Source: Biomphalaria glabrata (Eukaryota; Mollusca; Gastropoda; Planorbidae). Taken from it: a stretch of DNA of 64,000 nt. A model generated the notes under the pieces. The model did not search any database. It worked only from the letters and a program-made list of their open reading frames with translations, and was not told where the DNA came from. Position numbers and translations under genes: made by a program. Positions 37,222 to 48,721 of this stretch are shown here, one piece after another. The stretch is taken from NCBI RefSeq assembly GCF_947242115.1, contig NC_074725.1, positions 29,878,584 to 29,942,583 on the forward strand, given 5' to 3'. Position 1 is the stretch's first letter. The number at the start of each line of letters is the position of its first letter.

Positions 37222-38854
37222 CAGGGGTGGGCAAATTACGGACCGCGGGCCACATGCGGCCCGCCGGAGTGTTTTATGCGGCCCGACGACACCTACAGAA
37301 ATCAGGTGTTCCCACAGTACATACATATTAAAATGCAAATATATATTAAAAATAATATCTATTTAAATTATTGAAACTGTTTATTGAAACTGTTTCATTA
37401 TAAAAAGTGTAAAGTAAACTAAGATTAAGCTAGTTGGCTGTACAATACACTCAGTCAAAGACACAATCTCATGTCAGTATTTATTCAATGCTACGAAGAA
37501 CTGTGCTGAGTATTGGATATGCTTGAAACAAGATGGCTAGTGTAACAACTGATGGAGTTCGTGCTTTGAATGAGAAAAATAGTTGTTGTTTTATTATTAT
37601 TATTTTGTATGTATCCCAACAATAAACTCTCAACAGCAAAGTTTGCACAAAGCTGCATAAAACTGCAACATAGTATTGACGGTAATTTGCATAGTAATAG
37701 TACTTATTAAAGCAAGGGGGTGTTAACCACAGGTAATTAAGATTTAGGAACAAAAAAATCCAATGTATCTGATAGGTAAGCATGGGCAAGGCAGATAAGA
37801 AAATTATGTTATGTTACTTGGAGGACATTAACCGTGACCTTGTTACCAATAGTTGTAATGAAGAGTGGAAGCCAGATTTCATGTGTTTCATAATTTCTAT
37901 TGCAATGGGTTGTTTGCATATGAAATGCAAATGCATGTTAAATCTTTTCAAACAAGGCTTTCCCCTTTCTACAAGCAATCTAAAGAAAAGTTTTGTCATT
38001 TTCCTTTCCTGAAAGGTGAAACTATTTCTAGAGAAATGGTTAAAAGTACAACACTTATTACATTCCTTAATTGCGCAATTTATAAAAGCAAATTTTAAAG
38101 CGCCAAGAACCAGTTTTCAATACCATCAGCTCACCATTTATCGCAGAAGCTGATTCAGTTCCAGAGGACATGACTCCAGGCAAAGAGAAGTTCCAGTCAG
38201 TACTTGCACGGGAGTCTTAAGGGTGCCAGAAGCTGTATTTCCATACTTTAAAAAAATCTTTGATGCTGTTCACACTATTTTGGTACACATTCATCTGTTC
38301 TTCTTCTTCGTTCTCATTTTACATTTTGGAGGGTTCAGATCAGTAATATGAGATGAACTGTGCAGTGGTTTCCAGATCTGGCAGTTCTCCAAATAGTTTT
38401 TGTTCTATAGAAGGGCTTTGGGGTCAGAGTGTTGTTCGGGTCCCTTGATTTAGTATGCACAAGTGAAGGACATGGTCAGCATAATCTGGTGATGCTTAAT
38501 AATGACAGGTTTAGCTAGTCCCGACATTTAACTTTCGGAACATATATTGTCTCATTCAGTGAATAAGCATTTTTTAAAAACCTAAACGGGTATAATCACT
38601 GCTTGAAGTTGACTGACTGTTATTTGACAGCAGTCACAAGGGTAACAACTAGTTAGCTAGTTCCACAGTTCCGGAACATTATGCACGAGTGTAAAAAGTA
38701 AAATACTGCACAATATGTACAACTGTATATTTGCGGGGATATTGTTTTTATAAAAAGACAACTTCAATCTTTTTTTAAAATCGTATATGCGGCCCGCAAT
38801 TCCCAATTTTTTTTTAAAATGCGGCCCTAGATACAAAAAGGTTGCCCACCCCTG
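37222..38854 (+). mobile_element. hAT DNA transposon, non-autonomous, 1.6 kb
   Basis: Ends CAGGGGTGGGCAAATTACGG and GGTTGCCCACCCCTG. Perfect 8-bp duplication GTCTATAC (37214-37221 and 38855-38862). GCGGGCC and GCGGCCCG motifs near both ends. Interior in the opposite orientation to the 7894 copy, with a + strand remnant KSFQTRLSPFYKQSKE that resembles a hAT transposase linker region. Confidence 0.93.
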
Positions 38855-38862
38855 GTCTATAC

Positions 38863-40156
38863 GATAAGCCTTCTTGGCAATAGTGTAAAAGACTTCAAAG
38901 TTCGAACAGAACACTGATGTCATATATTATTAAATTAAAATAGAACAATGAAATACTTGGAGCTAGGATGCACACAATAGGTCTTAGTGTCAAAACTATA
39001 TAGATGTATAGAGTAGCGCCAGTCATTCTCAAGTCACTTAGTATATTCGGTCCACGAAATGTTCAGAAATAGTTCGTAAGTAGCCTTCAAGTCAATTTAT
39101 TAATACATTTAAGAATACAATTCAGCTAGTTTATCTCTTACACTACAATTACATCCCCTGAAATTCATATATTATTTTTCGATTTTCGTTTAGAACTTTA
39201 AGAGTAAGAATTTTAATGATATAGTCATGTAAGCTAGACACGGTTATCGTTCTTTTCCCGCCCTTTTTCTATTACGATTGTTTAGTCTTAGTGTTTTATT
39301 TATTGAATTGTTTAAATATATTCTTACATTTAATTGTTGTATGAATTCAGGACGAGTTGATTTTCCCCCTATTATTTGAAATTTATCGATATACTTTCTT
39401 TTATTCAAATAGGGAAAACCTTTCTTTAACCTATATTTACAAAAAAAAAAAAATGTGCAATTTACCTTCACTGCGTATTGGCCCCTCCAGATACCCATAC
39501 TACAACTAAATCTATTCTTTTGGACATTTGAGACAAAAAAAAATTAGATGCATTTAGAGAGAACAATTACATTTAAAAAATGGTGTGGACCGTTTCTACA
39601 ATGGTGGCGGGTGTGGTGATGATGTTCTAATTATAATTATTAGATAAAAAAATATAGTGGGAAAGTTATAAATATGGGTTTTATAACCGCTTGACTACAG
39701 ATACACTCATCAGCTCGCTTAAGTCTAAGCTTTTCTCTATGCAATTAATTCCAGATGTCTGTCGAGTAGCCTGGTCATGTTATTTGAAAACCAAGGGGCA
39801 TAATTTGCTGTCAGCATTTTATTTTTTATTCCAAATACAAAAGAAATATAATGATTTAATAATAAGATATAACACAGGAATAACTATTGCGGGGATTAAA
39901 CTATTTTAACAGATTTGATTGCATCTAATTGTCTAAGTCTAATCATTCTAAAAACTACGATAGAAATGTAAGAATAGATGTCTATTTTCAGAACTAAGGG
40001 AGGGAAATTTTATACGGTATTTAATATGTGTCCCATTACCAAAAGTTATAGATATTGACATTTATAATATAAATATGTGTTTTAGAAAGGGTTTAGTTAC
40101 AAATAATAAAATATATTTAAAAAATGCTGATAGCTTGGAAGAACGAGATGTAGAAA
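38863..40156. other. Upstream region of receptor copy 2
   Basis: AT-rich, with no recognised repeat or exon. No obvious TATA box or motif shared with the 5' flanks of the other two receptors was found by eye. Confidence 0.5.
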
Positions 40157-41236
40157 ATGTCTGACACGGAGATCGTAGCCAGTGATAGTGTTGCCTCCCC
40201 TGCTAGGCTGATCGACCCACTCGTCTTCAACATCGCCATTCTCGTGGTCAGCAGCATCTGCACCACGTTGATGTGTCTATTTGGCACGGCCACGAATATC
40301 GTCAACATCCTTCTGTTCCGGAAACAGGGATACCGAGATGGCGTGAACGTGACATTAACGGCGTTGGCCGTCAGTGATCTGGGCGCTGTGATATTCGAAC
40401 TAGTGTATTCCACTATCTGGAACCCGTACATACTGGAAGCTGATCTGGAGGTTTCTAAAATGGCCATCAAGTATATAACAGGTTACGGCCACGAGTATTT
40501 CACGAGAGTCAGCAGTGTGATCACAGCTTTCGCCGCTTTGGAGAGATGCCTCTGCGTGACGCGGCCCCTGAAGGTCAAGGCCATGATCACGACAAAAGTC
40601 GCCATCGCGGTGAACTCGAGTATATTTATCCTCTACTGCGGCTACTTTTTCCCTCAGTTTTACACCATGGATTTCGCTTGGACGTTCCTCCCGGAACGAA
40701 ACAGGACCGTCTATGTTGTCCTCTTCACAAGCCGTAACGACAGCATGTTTCCGATCAGTTTGTACTTCACGGATATGCTCTTCCCATACTGCACCTTCTT
40801 GATGCTCATCTCGTGCTCCGCGATTCTCTACGTGAAGCTCAAATCGAAAGCTAAGTGGAGGCGACTCGTTTCCGGTTCCGGCGAGAGGCTATCCCAGGTG
40901 GCTACCAAGGAACGGAAGTCCGGCCTCTTGTTCATGTCTGTTTCGCTCATGTGCGTAGTGTTCCTTCTTCCTGCGTATCTCCTATTCACCGCCATTATAT
41001 TCGTCAAGTCCATGGCACTGAATGGTTACCTCAGCGATATAAGCTTTTTAATAAGTGCTTTTACTGGGCTACTCAAGACTGCCAACTCTAGTTTTACGAT
41101 CCTGATCTACTATAACCAGAGCACAAAATATAGGCTGGAGTTTCAGAAATTGGTAGAAAAACTGAAAAGTGTCGTTAAGATGAGGCAGGCAGAGACTAGC
41201 GAAACGCAAAATATTAGCTCTAGATCTCTTAAGTGA
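40157..41236 (+). CDS. Class A GPCR, gastropod chemosensory-receptor-like (copy 2)
   Basis: A 359-residue intronless receptor, gapless with copies 1 and 3 to residue 330. TM2 LAVSD (Asp74), ERC at 129-131, ECL2 sequon NRT at 182, TM6 FLLP, TM7 NSSFTILIYY. There is no Cys between 41 and 130. Residues 121-150 differ from copy 1 at only two positions. The C-terminal tail is about 17 residues longer than in copies 1 and 3 and Ser/Thr-rich (TSETQNISSRSLK), the kind of tail receptor kinases phosphorylate. The start is ATGTCTG. Codon use is intermediate. Poly(A) signal at 41411. Confidence 0.92.
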   Translation: MSDTEIVASDSVASPARLIDPLVFNIAILVVSSICTTLMCLFGTATNIVNILLFRKQGYRDGVNVTLTALAVSDLGAVIFELVYSTIWNPYILEADLEVSKMAIKYITGYGHEYFTRVSSVITAFAALERCLCVTRPLKVKAMITTKVAIAVNSSIFILYCGYFFPQFYTMDFAWTFLPERNRTVYVVLFTSRNDSMFPISLYFTDMLFPYCTFLMLISCSAILYVKLKSKAKWRRLVSGSGERLSQVATKERKSGLLFMSVSLMCVVFLLPAYLLFTAIIFVKSMALNGYLSDISFLISAFTGLLKTANSSFTILIYYNQSTKYRLEFQKLVEKLKSVVKMRQAETSETQNISSRSLK

Positions 41237-41410
41237 TAGATTGGTTTTCTGGACACGCATTATCTTTATTTGTGCCATTCTTATGCATAAAACATATCAC
41301 CAATTTAGATTGATTAAACATTCTATCTTCTCTTGTTTTAGCTCATTTCTTTTTATTGTTACATGATGAATTAAAGCCATCATTTAAGCTTAATCACATT
41401 GTAGTGACCT

Positions 41411-41416
41411 AATAAA
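41411..41416 (+). promoter_or_regulatory. Poly(A) signal for receptor copy 2
   Basis: AATAAA 175 bp after the stop codon at 41236, the first on this strand. Confidence 0.55.
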
Positions 41417-41674
41417 ATACTACATGAAGACATGTCTTGATGCTAGGTTTCATTGAACAAGAATGACAAAACTGTTCACAATAACACAGTACACACACAC
41501 ACACAAGCTAACCTGGACACCATGACATTTTGACACACTAGAACAGATCAGTTCACAACACACAACAAGAAATATAAATACACAACACACTTTTTAATTG
41601 TTTATGATTTAATACTTGTGAATTATGATAACTTACAAATAAAAACATTTTTTAAAAAATTTAAAAAAAAAAAT

Positions 41675-41870
41675 AAAAAAAAAAAGATGGCCCATAAAAG
41701 AGGCACATTAAGCCCAAAAAAGAGGCAAAAGGGCCCATAAAAGAGGCATATAAAGCCCCAAAAAGAGGCAAAGAAAAGAGGCCTAAGGCCAAAGGATTCC
41801 TATGATGATAAAGCTAAAATTGAATAGCGCAAATTCTGTGTTTCCTAAACCTTTTCCTTATCGGAATACT
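41675..41870 (-). repeat. Interspersed repeat, inverse of 27117-27400
   Basis: CCCATAAAAGAGGCA and AAAGCCCCAAAAAGAGGCAA, ending ATTCCTATGATGATAAAGCT. Reverse complement of the copy before receptor 1. Confidence 0.7.
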
Positions 41871-41975
41871 TCTCACATTCGTAGTATTTAGCAGAACTCT
41901 TCACTTTATTGCTTAGGGATGGCCAAACCAGTTAATTTTTCCAGTAGTTCGTCGAACACCTAATTCAGTTCTCGC

Positions 41976-43282
41976 GAGACACTGGGGATAGCGGATCTCA
42001 AGTTAGGAACCACTGGGGATAGCGGATCTCAATTTAGGAAACACTGGGGATAGCGGATCTCAATTTAGGAAACAATGAGGATAGCAGATCTCAATTTAGG
42101 AAACACTGGGGATAGCGGATCTCAAGTTAGGAACCACTGGGGATAGCGGATCTCAATTTAGGAAACACTGGGGATAGCGGATCTCAATTTAGGAAACAAT
42201 GAGGATAGCAGATCTCAATTTAGGAAACACTGGGGATAGCGGATCTCAATTTAGGAAACACTGGGGATAGCGGATCTCAATTTAGGAAACAATGAGGATA
42301 GCAGATCTCAATTTAGGAAACCCTGGGGATAGCGGATCTCAATTTAGGAAACAATGAGGATAGCAGATCTCAATTTAGGAAACACTGGGGATAGCAGATC
42401 TCAATTTAGGAAACAATGAGGATAGCAGATCTCAATTTAGGAAACAATGAGGATAGCAGATCTCAATTTAGGAAACACTGAGGATAGCGGATCTCAATTT
42501 AGGAAACAATGAGGATAGCAGATCTCAATTTAGGAAACAATGAGGATAGCAGATCTCAATTTAGGAAACAATGAGGATAGCAGATCTCAATTTAGGAAAC
42601 AATGAGGATAGCAGATCTCAATTTAGGAAACACTGAGGATAGCGGATCTCAATTTAGGAAACAATGAGGATAGCAGATCTCAATTTAGGAAACAATGAGG
42701 ATAGCAGATCTCAATTTAGGAAACAATGAGGATAGCAGATCTCAATTTAGGAAACACTGAGGATAGCGGATCTCAATTTAGGAAACACTGAGGATAGCAG
42801 ATCTCAATTTAGGAAACACTGAGGATAGCAGATCTCAATTTAGGAAACAATGAGGATAGCAGATCTCAATTTAGGAAACACTGAGGATAGCGGATCTCAA
42901 TTTAGGAGACACTGGGGATAGCGGATCTCAATTTAGGAAACACTGAGGATAGCGGATCTCAATTTAGGACACACTGGGGATAGCGGATCTCAATTTAGGA
43001 AACACTGAGGATAGCGGATCTCAATTTAGGAGACACTGGGGATAGCGGATCTCAATTTAGGAAACACTGAGGATAGCAGATCTCAATTTAGGAAACACTG
43101 ATAGCAGATCTCAATTTAGGAAACACTGAGGATAGCAGATCTCAATTTAGGAAACACTGAGGATAGCGGATCTCAATTTAGGAAACACTGAGGATAGCGG
43201 ATCTCAATTTAGGAAACACTGAGGATAGCAGATCTCAATTTAGGAAACACTGAGGATAGCAGATCTCAATTTAGGAAACACT
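41976..43282. repeat. 31-bp minisatellite, about 42 copies
   Basis: The unit is CTCAATTTAGGAAACACTGA then GGATAGC(G/A)GAT. Two main variants (CACTGGGG/CGG and CAATGAGG/CAG) alternate in blocks. The ATTTAGGAAACACTG part looks like the terminal repeat of a TIR element whose other end would be TGTTTCCTAAACC at 41843. Confidence 0.95.
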
Positions 43283-43437
43283 GCTCTATGAAAAAGAAAT
43301 ATGAAAAGTCTAGAATCTGAATCTGCAGACTCCATTTCATGTCGCATTTATAATTCTAAACTTATATCTTTTAAATTATATTTTGATAATTTTGTTTCTC
43401 TTATTTGTATTCATATCTGTTATAAGGGGGGGGGGAG

Positions 43438-43683
43438 GGGCGGCGGTGGCTGAGCGGTAAAGCGCTTGGCTTCCGAACCGGGGGTCCCAATCCTGGTGAA
43501 GGCGGAGATTTTTAATTTCGGGATCTTTGGGCGCCTCTGAGTCCACCCAAATCTAACGAGTACCTGACATTAGTTGAGGAAAACGTAGAGGCGGTTGGTC
43601 GTTGTGCTGTCCACATGACACCCTTGTTAACCGTAGGCCACAGAAACAGATGACCTTTAGATCACAAGGTCTGAAAGGGGAAC
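43438..43683 (+). mobile_element. tRNA-derived SINE, family 1 (well preserved)
   Basis: Head GGCGGTGGCTGAGCGGTAAA, degraded B box (GGTCCCAATCC), body GGGATCTTTGGGCGCCTCTG and GCGGTTGGTCGTTGTGCTG, 3' AGATCACAAGGTCTGAAAGG. A family-3 SINE tail follows directly. Confidence 0.92.
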
Positions 43684-43689
43684 TTTGCT

Positions 43690-43884
43690 TTATATCTTTT
43701 ATAAAATGTTTGTAAAATGTTTTACATGTTTCGGATGTTCCTTCAAAGTTGAAGATAGTTTACTTCCTAGTCCAAACCTCCCGCAGGACGACGGGGGATG
43801 GGAGCAGGCAGGGTTTGAACCCGGGACCATCAATAAATCCAAACCACAATCCAGCGCGCAAACCGCACGACCAGGCAGCCATCC
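43690..43884 (-). mobile_element. tRNA-derived SINE, family 3
   Basis: Minus strand ATGGCTGCCTGGTCGTGCGG, B box GGGTTCAAACC, then CGTCGTCCTGCGGGAGGTTT and the tail CCGAAACATGTAAAACA. Its tail abuts the tail of the family-1 SINE. Confidence 0.85.
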
Positions 43885-44405
43885 ATATAAGTGCTTAAAC
43901 TTTTATTGAAAGAGAAGACAATTACGTCCCTGGTGCATCCATGCGTGGTAATCGGAGACTTAAATTTAATAAAAAAAAAAAAAGCGTTTATTTATCTTTG
44001 TGTGTTAAGAAAATTAATATTGTAATTACAATAACACACACACACACAGATTGATTTTTTAAGTTAATTTTCTACATGCTTTTTGGTATATTGATGTTTG
44101 CACATTCGCACTATTGCGTCCCTTGCCTGGTTCTGTAAATGTATGTTGAAGTTCATAAACAAATAAATATACAGGCAAAAACATAAATAAATAAATAAAA
44201 TAAATAATTAGGCGTATATAAAGGAAAGAACTACACATTTACAGCCAAATATCTCAATACTATAAATTGTATTTCTCGTTTTCTGTATCTAATTAATTTA
44301 TTTATTTATTGGTATTTTTTTTGTGATTTGTGCTTTTTTTTTTTTTTTTTTAGGGATAATGAATAATTAGGCAAAGTTTAAGCTTGATCCGAGAATGGCA
44401 AGTAC

Positions 44406-44436
<31 letters not shown>

Positions 44437-44799
44437 TGTTAATATAATCATTACAATTGAAGCCGAAAACCGCACGACCAGACAGCCATTTTGTGGTACA
44501 TAAAAAAACAGTTCCAATAGAAATTTAAGCTTGTCGGCAGGTAAACGCACCAACAAAAACAGTTGTGTTTCTTGGCACCTTTGTTCCAGTTTCTTTCGAA
44601 AGAATCTAATATCAAGGACATCGATCGTGTAAGTACATGTGTCTAAAACAGAGGGCAAGAGACAACCCAATGATGGTCAAGTTTGAACAATCTCTGAATG
44701 ATGTTAGCCTGAATTGTTATGAGAGCCTGGAACTTACGGTTTTGTCTAATATGTGTTTTTGGCAATGTAATCTTCTACTGAAAAAAAAAATTATCCTTT
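43885..44799. other. Spacer with element fragments
   Basis: 43908-43960 faintly resembles the YKYSFFP LINE tail, 44405-44436 is a GACA tract preceded by a reversed GTCT-element 3' fragment (GCTTGATCCGAGAATGG), and 44460-44492 is a family-3 SINE head fragment. The rest is AT-rich. Confidence 0.5.
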
Positions 44800-45065
44800 T
44801 TTTACAAAGCTGATATAAACTCTGTCTGTCTGTCTGTCTGTCTTGGACAAATTTCGTACACCTTATTACTCCCACTTCCCCGTTCTCGGATCAAGTTTAA
44901 ATTATGCATAATGTTTCATAGTCAGCCAATTGCTTAATCTATTAGAGGTCATTAATTAATTAATTTTTTATATAGAAAAATGAGCTTATTCCTGCAGTCT
45001 TGTGGGACATTTATGTGTGGGATGTCCTCTCTTCCTCTTGGATAAGCTTTCCCTTTATAAATATT
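44800..45065 (+). mobile_element. GTCT-associated interspersed element
   Basis: Anchor TTTTTACAAAGCTGATATAA, then (CTGT)5, then ATTACTCCCACTTCCCC and TTCTCGGATCAAG, then the AT-rich 3' domain ending near GATGTCCTCTCTTCCTCTTG. Structure resembles Helentron-associated elements, which also centre on a GTCY microsatellite. Confidence 0.75.
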
Positions 45066-45224
45066 TTGTTTGTTTTAAATCGAGTTATTAGCAGTTCACA
45101 TCAGTCACAACACACATATAATCTCTATTTGTCACTGCAACTTGTTTGAAAACTTCAAGACATTCAGCTTCGTGAAGATTCAAGCTGAAAGCCTTCTTTA
45201 AGATTAGCATTTTCTTCTTTTTAT

Positions 45225-45475
45225 TATAAGGCTTATATCAATTTACTCTGTCTGTCTGTCTGTATGTCTGTCTGTCTGTCTGTTTCGTAAAACATTTTAC
45301 TCCACACCCATTCTCGAATCTAGTTGAAACTTTGCATAATTATTTATTGACATAGACAAGACATGAACCATTTAAAAAATTAACCAATTAGTCAATTAAT
45401 TACTGGTAATTAATTATTTTGTTTGATACCAACAAGGGAAATTAATCCTTCAGCATTCAAAGATACGCCTAAATG
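45225..45475 (+). mobile_element. GTCT-associated interspersed element
   Basis: Anchor AAGGCTTATATCAATTTACT, (CTGT)n with one ATGT, then CTCCACACCCATTCTCGAAT, AAGACATGAACCATTT, TTAATTACTGGTAATTAATT, TTTGATACCAACAAGGGAAA. The most complete copy in the window. Confidence 0.8.
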
Positions 45476-45484
45476 TGTAGGGTT

Positions 45485-45690
45485 TCGTCCCCTTACATTC
45501 ATTTATATTATTACTATATTAATTGAACACGTTATTTCTCGCACACCCATTCATGGATCAAGTTGAACAATTATTTAATGCACCTAACAAAACATGAATC
45601 AAATTAAAAAATTAACTAGTTAGTCAATTAATTATTGGTAAGGGAATAAGGGAAATAACTTCTTAATTATTGAGATATAATGGACGATTC
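45485..45690 (+). mobile_element. GTCT-associated element, 3' domain
   Basis: CGCACACCCATTCATGGATC, CACCTAACAAAACATGAATC and AATAAGGGAAATAACTTC repeat the 3' domain of the previous copy without the anchor and microsatellite. Confidence 0.7.
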
Positions 45691-45952
45691 GTGATCACCA
45701 GACTAGGAATAATGTTTCGACATTTCACCTAAAAGGAAGAAGCGATGGTCGTTTAACTTATGCAGCCTAACAAGTAGGCTTAAATATTCGCCAATAAACT
45801 TGGAATCAAAGTAGAGACTTAGAGCTAGTCTAGTAGACCTAGAGCCATATAGTTCTGCTATGTTCGAGATTTGATCCATGTCCTGTGCGAGGCCCTCGCC
45901 TGTCGGCGGCCATACGCGGCTGCCTAGTTTGCCGATGCTTAAAGCCGGCCCT

Positions 45953-46105
45953 GCAAGTAGTTATTCTCCCCACACTTCTGTATGACCCTAAGGCCTGGGT
46001 GCAGTATAGAAGGCATCTAAGGCTCGTCAAACGCTTCAATCTAAGGGGCCTCCGCTCCAAAAAAGGGCATACGCTGGCAGGAGTATCTTACCATGTTCTG
46101 CTAGA
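45953..46105 (+). mobile_element. LINE fragment (FTYLGS type), left part
   Basis: The + frame reads VILPTLLYDPKAWVQYRRHL then RLVKRFN, matching the 35228 LINE. The continuation is beyond the hAT, at 50382-50475 (sequence for LCHTLIPH). Frame is broken. Confidence 0.75.
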
Positions 46106-47075
46106 CAGCGGTTCTCAACCTTTTTAGTACCGCGACCCCTTTTTGATGTTGGTCACTATGCGGCGACCACCAACAGTATTTTTTTTTTGGGGGGGGGGGG
46201 GGGGTCATATATAACATCAAAATAAAATGTAAATAACTGATATGAATTGCCAAAGCTGTATGTTTAATCCAAAGCACTAACTATTTCTGCTTATAGCTAA
46301 ATTGCAAATAAAAGAGGTTTTACCTTTATGACTTTTAAACTTTTCCATTGCGTATTCACTCTATTCATGATTTTATAATTATGTGACAATTTGGAAAACA
46401 TGGTAATAAACTCCAGCCATTGAGTCCTACATTGCTACAAAAGTTTTGCGACAATTTGTGAAAAATGCCACAACCTCATTTCGACGGTTGAGTCTTTGTT
46501 TCTGTTTGACCAGATCAGGATTTATAGGGCAGTCTTGGCAAGGTCAGAACAAATGTGTCATCTTCTGCATCAAATATACTTCTGTATTTAACAAGTTAAA
46601 AAATACTGTTTCGCAAAGATTTGATGTTGGAAATTTAACTCGTTGCTCTAGTTCACATACATCGTTAAAGAGCAGCTTCAATCTTCGATTTTGTTTTCTT
46701 ACTAAAAACCAAAACAAAATCGGTTTCGAACTTGACCTCAGCTAACTTGAGTGTGAAATAGCAGAAACATTTCTGGATTCATCAAATTCATTAAAACGCT
46801 TTGAAAACAATCGAATGTTTATTTAAAACACTTGAATTTGGTTTGGTTTGGTTTTGGTTTTAGACTTATCGGCACAATTTAGGCCATGTCGTGCCTGCAG
46901 TCCCTTAAGGACCACTCGAATTTACAAAATTCAAAGGGCTAACGTTTTCGTGTGGAAATCACTAACATACGTCGATGAGTTAAATATGTTCCGATGACTT
47001 TTAGGTGACTCATTCTGTATCAAAAGTTGAACACCCTAACTAAGGACCAAGCATACTTTGACCAGCATCTTTGCA

Positions 47076-48481
47076 CAGTGGCGTAGCAAGGTACCCGTGG
47101 GCCCGGGTTCAAGAACATCTTGGTGGGCCCCCCTAAAGCCAATAAGACAAATTTAGTGTGCGACAAAAATGATTAATCTAAATGCAAAAACATTCCAATG
47201 TAAAGATCGTACCTTTTTTAAAAATAAGTTATTCGAATGGATGGTTTTAAGGTCATGCGATGTGAATGAGTGGGCATTGGCATCGTATTGGTTTCAAAAT
47301 CAACCACCGCAAGAAAACAAAAGAAACAAACTTCGAATGGATGGTTTTGAGGTCATACGATGAGAATGTATGGGCATTGGCATCGTATTGATTTCAAAAT
47401 CAACCACCGCTGGAATCCGCTATCGGAATAATTTAAATAGGCACTCGCTGAACCTCCAAGAAAACATTGAACATCTATATTTCATTTAGTATGGGGATCC
47501 AACCCAGGACTTGTGTGACAGGCTCGAGCTAAATGGGAGATGGCATAAACACGGCTTGGTGTTGGACCGAATTGATGTTGGAAATCAAGGGCCAGTGCTT
47601 TTTGTGACTGAGACAGTATTATAAGCGCACATTCTTAAAAGCACGGGATAAAACGATATTATTAATTAGTATCTATTCGTTTTAAGACACACAAGGAAGT
47701 AATACGTACGCATGTAGTTCAAACATTGGACTATTAGTGTTAAGTTAAATTTTAATTTAGGTGATGGCCAGAGACTGTAGATGTATACGACGTAACCACT
47801 GCCTGCTACACAAGTAAATATCACACCAGTACTGCGAGGACTATAGGACGTAACCACTGCCTGCTACACAAGTAAATATCACACCAGTACTACGAGGACT
47901 ATAGGACGTAACCACTGCCTGCTACACAAGTAAATATCACACCAGTACTACGAGGACTATAGGACGTAACCACTGCCTGCTACACAAGTAAATATCACAC
48001 CAGTACTGCGAGGACTATAGGACGTAACCACTGCCTGCTACACAAGTAAATATCACACTAGTACTCCGGGTTCAAGAACATCTTGAAGGGCTCCTCTCCA
48101 GCCAATAAGACAAATTTAGTGTGTGACAAAAAATGAGTAAACTAAATGTAAAGACATTCCAATGTAAAGATCGTACCTTTTTCTTAAAAAAAGTAATTAT
48201 GTCATAACGTTTGATTCAGATAGGACTGCATATAAGTAATAGTGTCTTAAAAGTCAATGTTTTTACAACTTCTTAACAGAGTTAAACTATTTAAAAGTGT
48301 TTCAAATGAACAAACAGATGTTCTTCCTAAGTTCTAATGTGGGCCCCAGCTGGCCTTGAGGCATGGGCCCAAGGGTAATGAGCTCCTTCGCGCCATGGTT
48401 GCTACGCCACAGCTGTGGGCCCCTATTGCTTGTGGGCCCGGGTTCATTGAACCCCTTCGCGCCATGGTTGCTACGCCACTG
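47076..48481. mobile_element. hAT element (CAGTGGCGTAGC family), 1.4 kb, nested
   Basis: Ends CAGTGGCGTAGCAAGG and GGTTGCTACGCCACTG. Flanks TCTTTGCA and TCTTTACA match at 7 of 8. The right end is duplicated internally (48400-48410 has a second CTACGCCAC). It contains a duplicated segment of about 105 bp (47232, 47337) and a 58-bp array. Subterminal GGGCCCGGGTTC at both ends. Confidence 0.88.
47787..48062. repeat. 58-bp minisatellite
   Basis: Five units starting at 47791, 47849, 47907, 47965 and 48023 contain CGTAACCACTGCCTGCTACA then CAAGTAAATATCACACCAGT. Nearly identical. Confidence 0.95.
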
Positions 48482-48721
48482 TCTTTACAGACACTACACA
48501 TTTTTTTGGACAAGATTTTTTTTTCCAGAACAAGTAACGTAGTCAAGTGCTGTAGTAGACATTTCAACAGGTTTACAAAGAAAGAACTCGTCTTTCAAAT
48601 TGCCATCGTCTCTATACCCTGGCTTTCTTGTCATCTTTACAACTATACTACTGTATATCCTTGTAGGCCTAGCTGGGATGTTTGTAAACACAATGATGTT
48701 TCTGAGATGAACTCCAATTGG

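Noticed and set aside
43438-43512. A tRNA gene
   Set aside because: The A and B boxes belong to the head of a SINE with a long shared body; the sequence cannot form a clean cloverleaf and repeats across the window.
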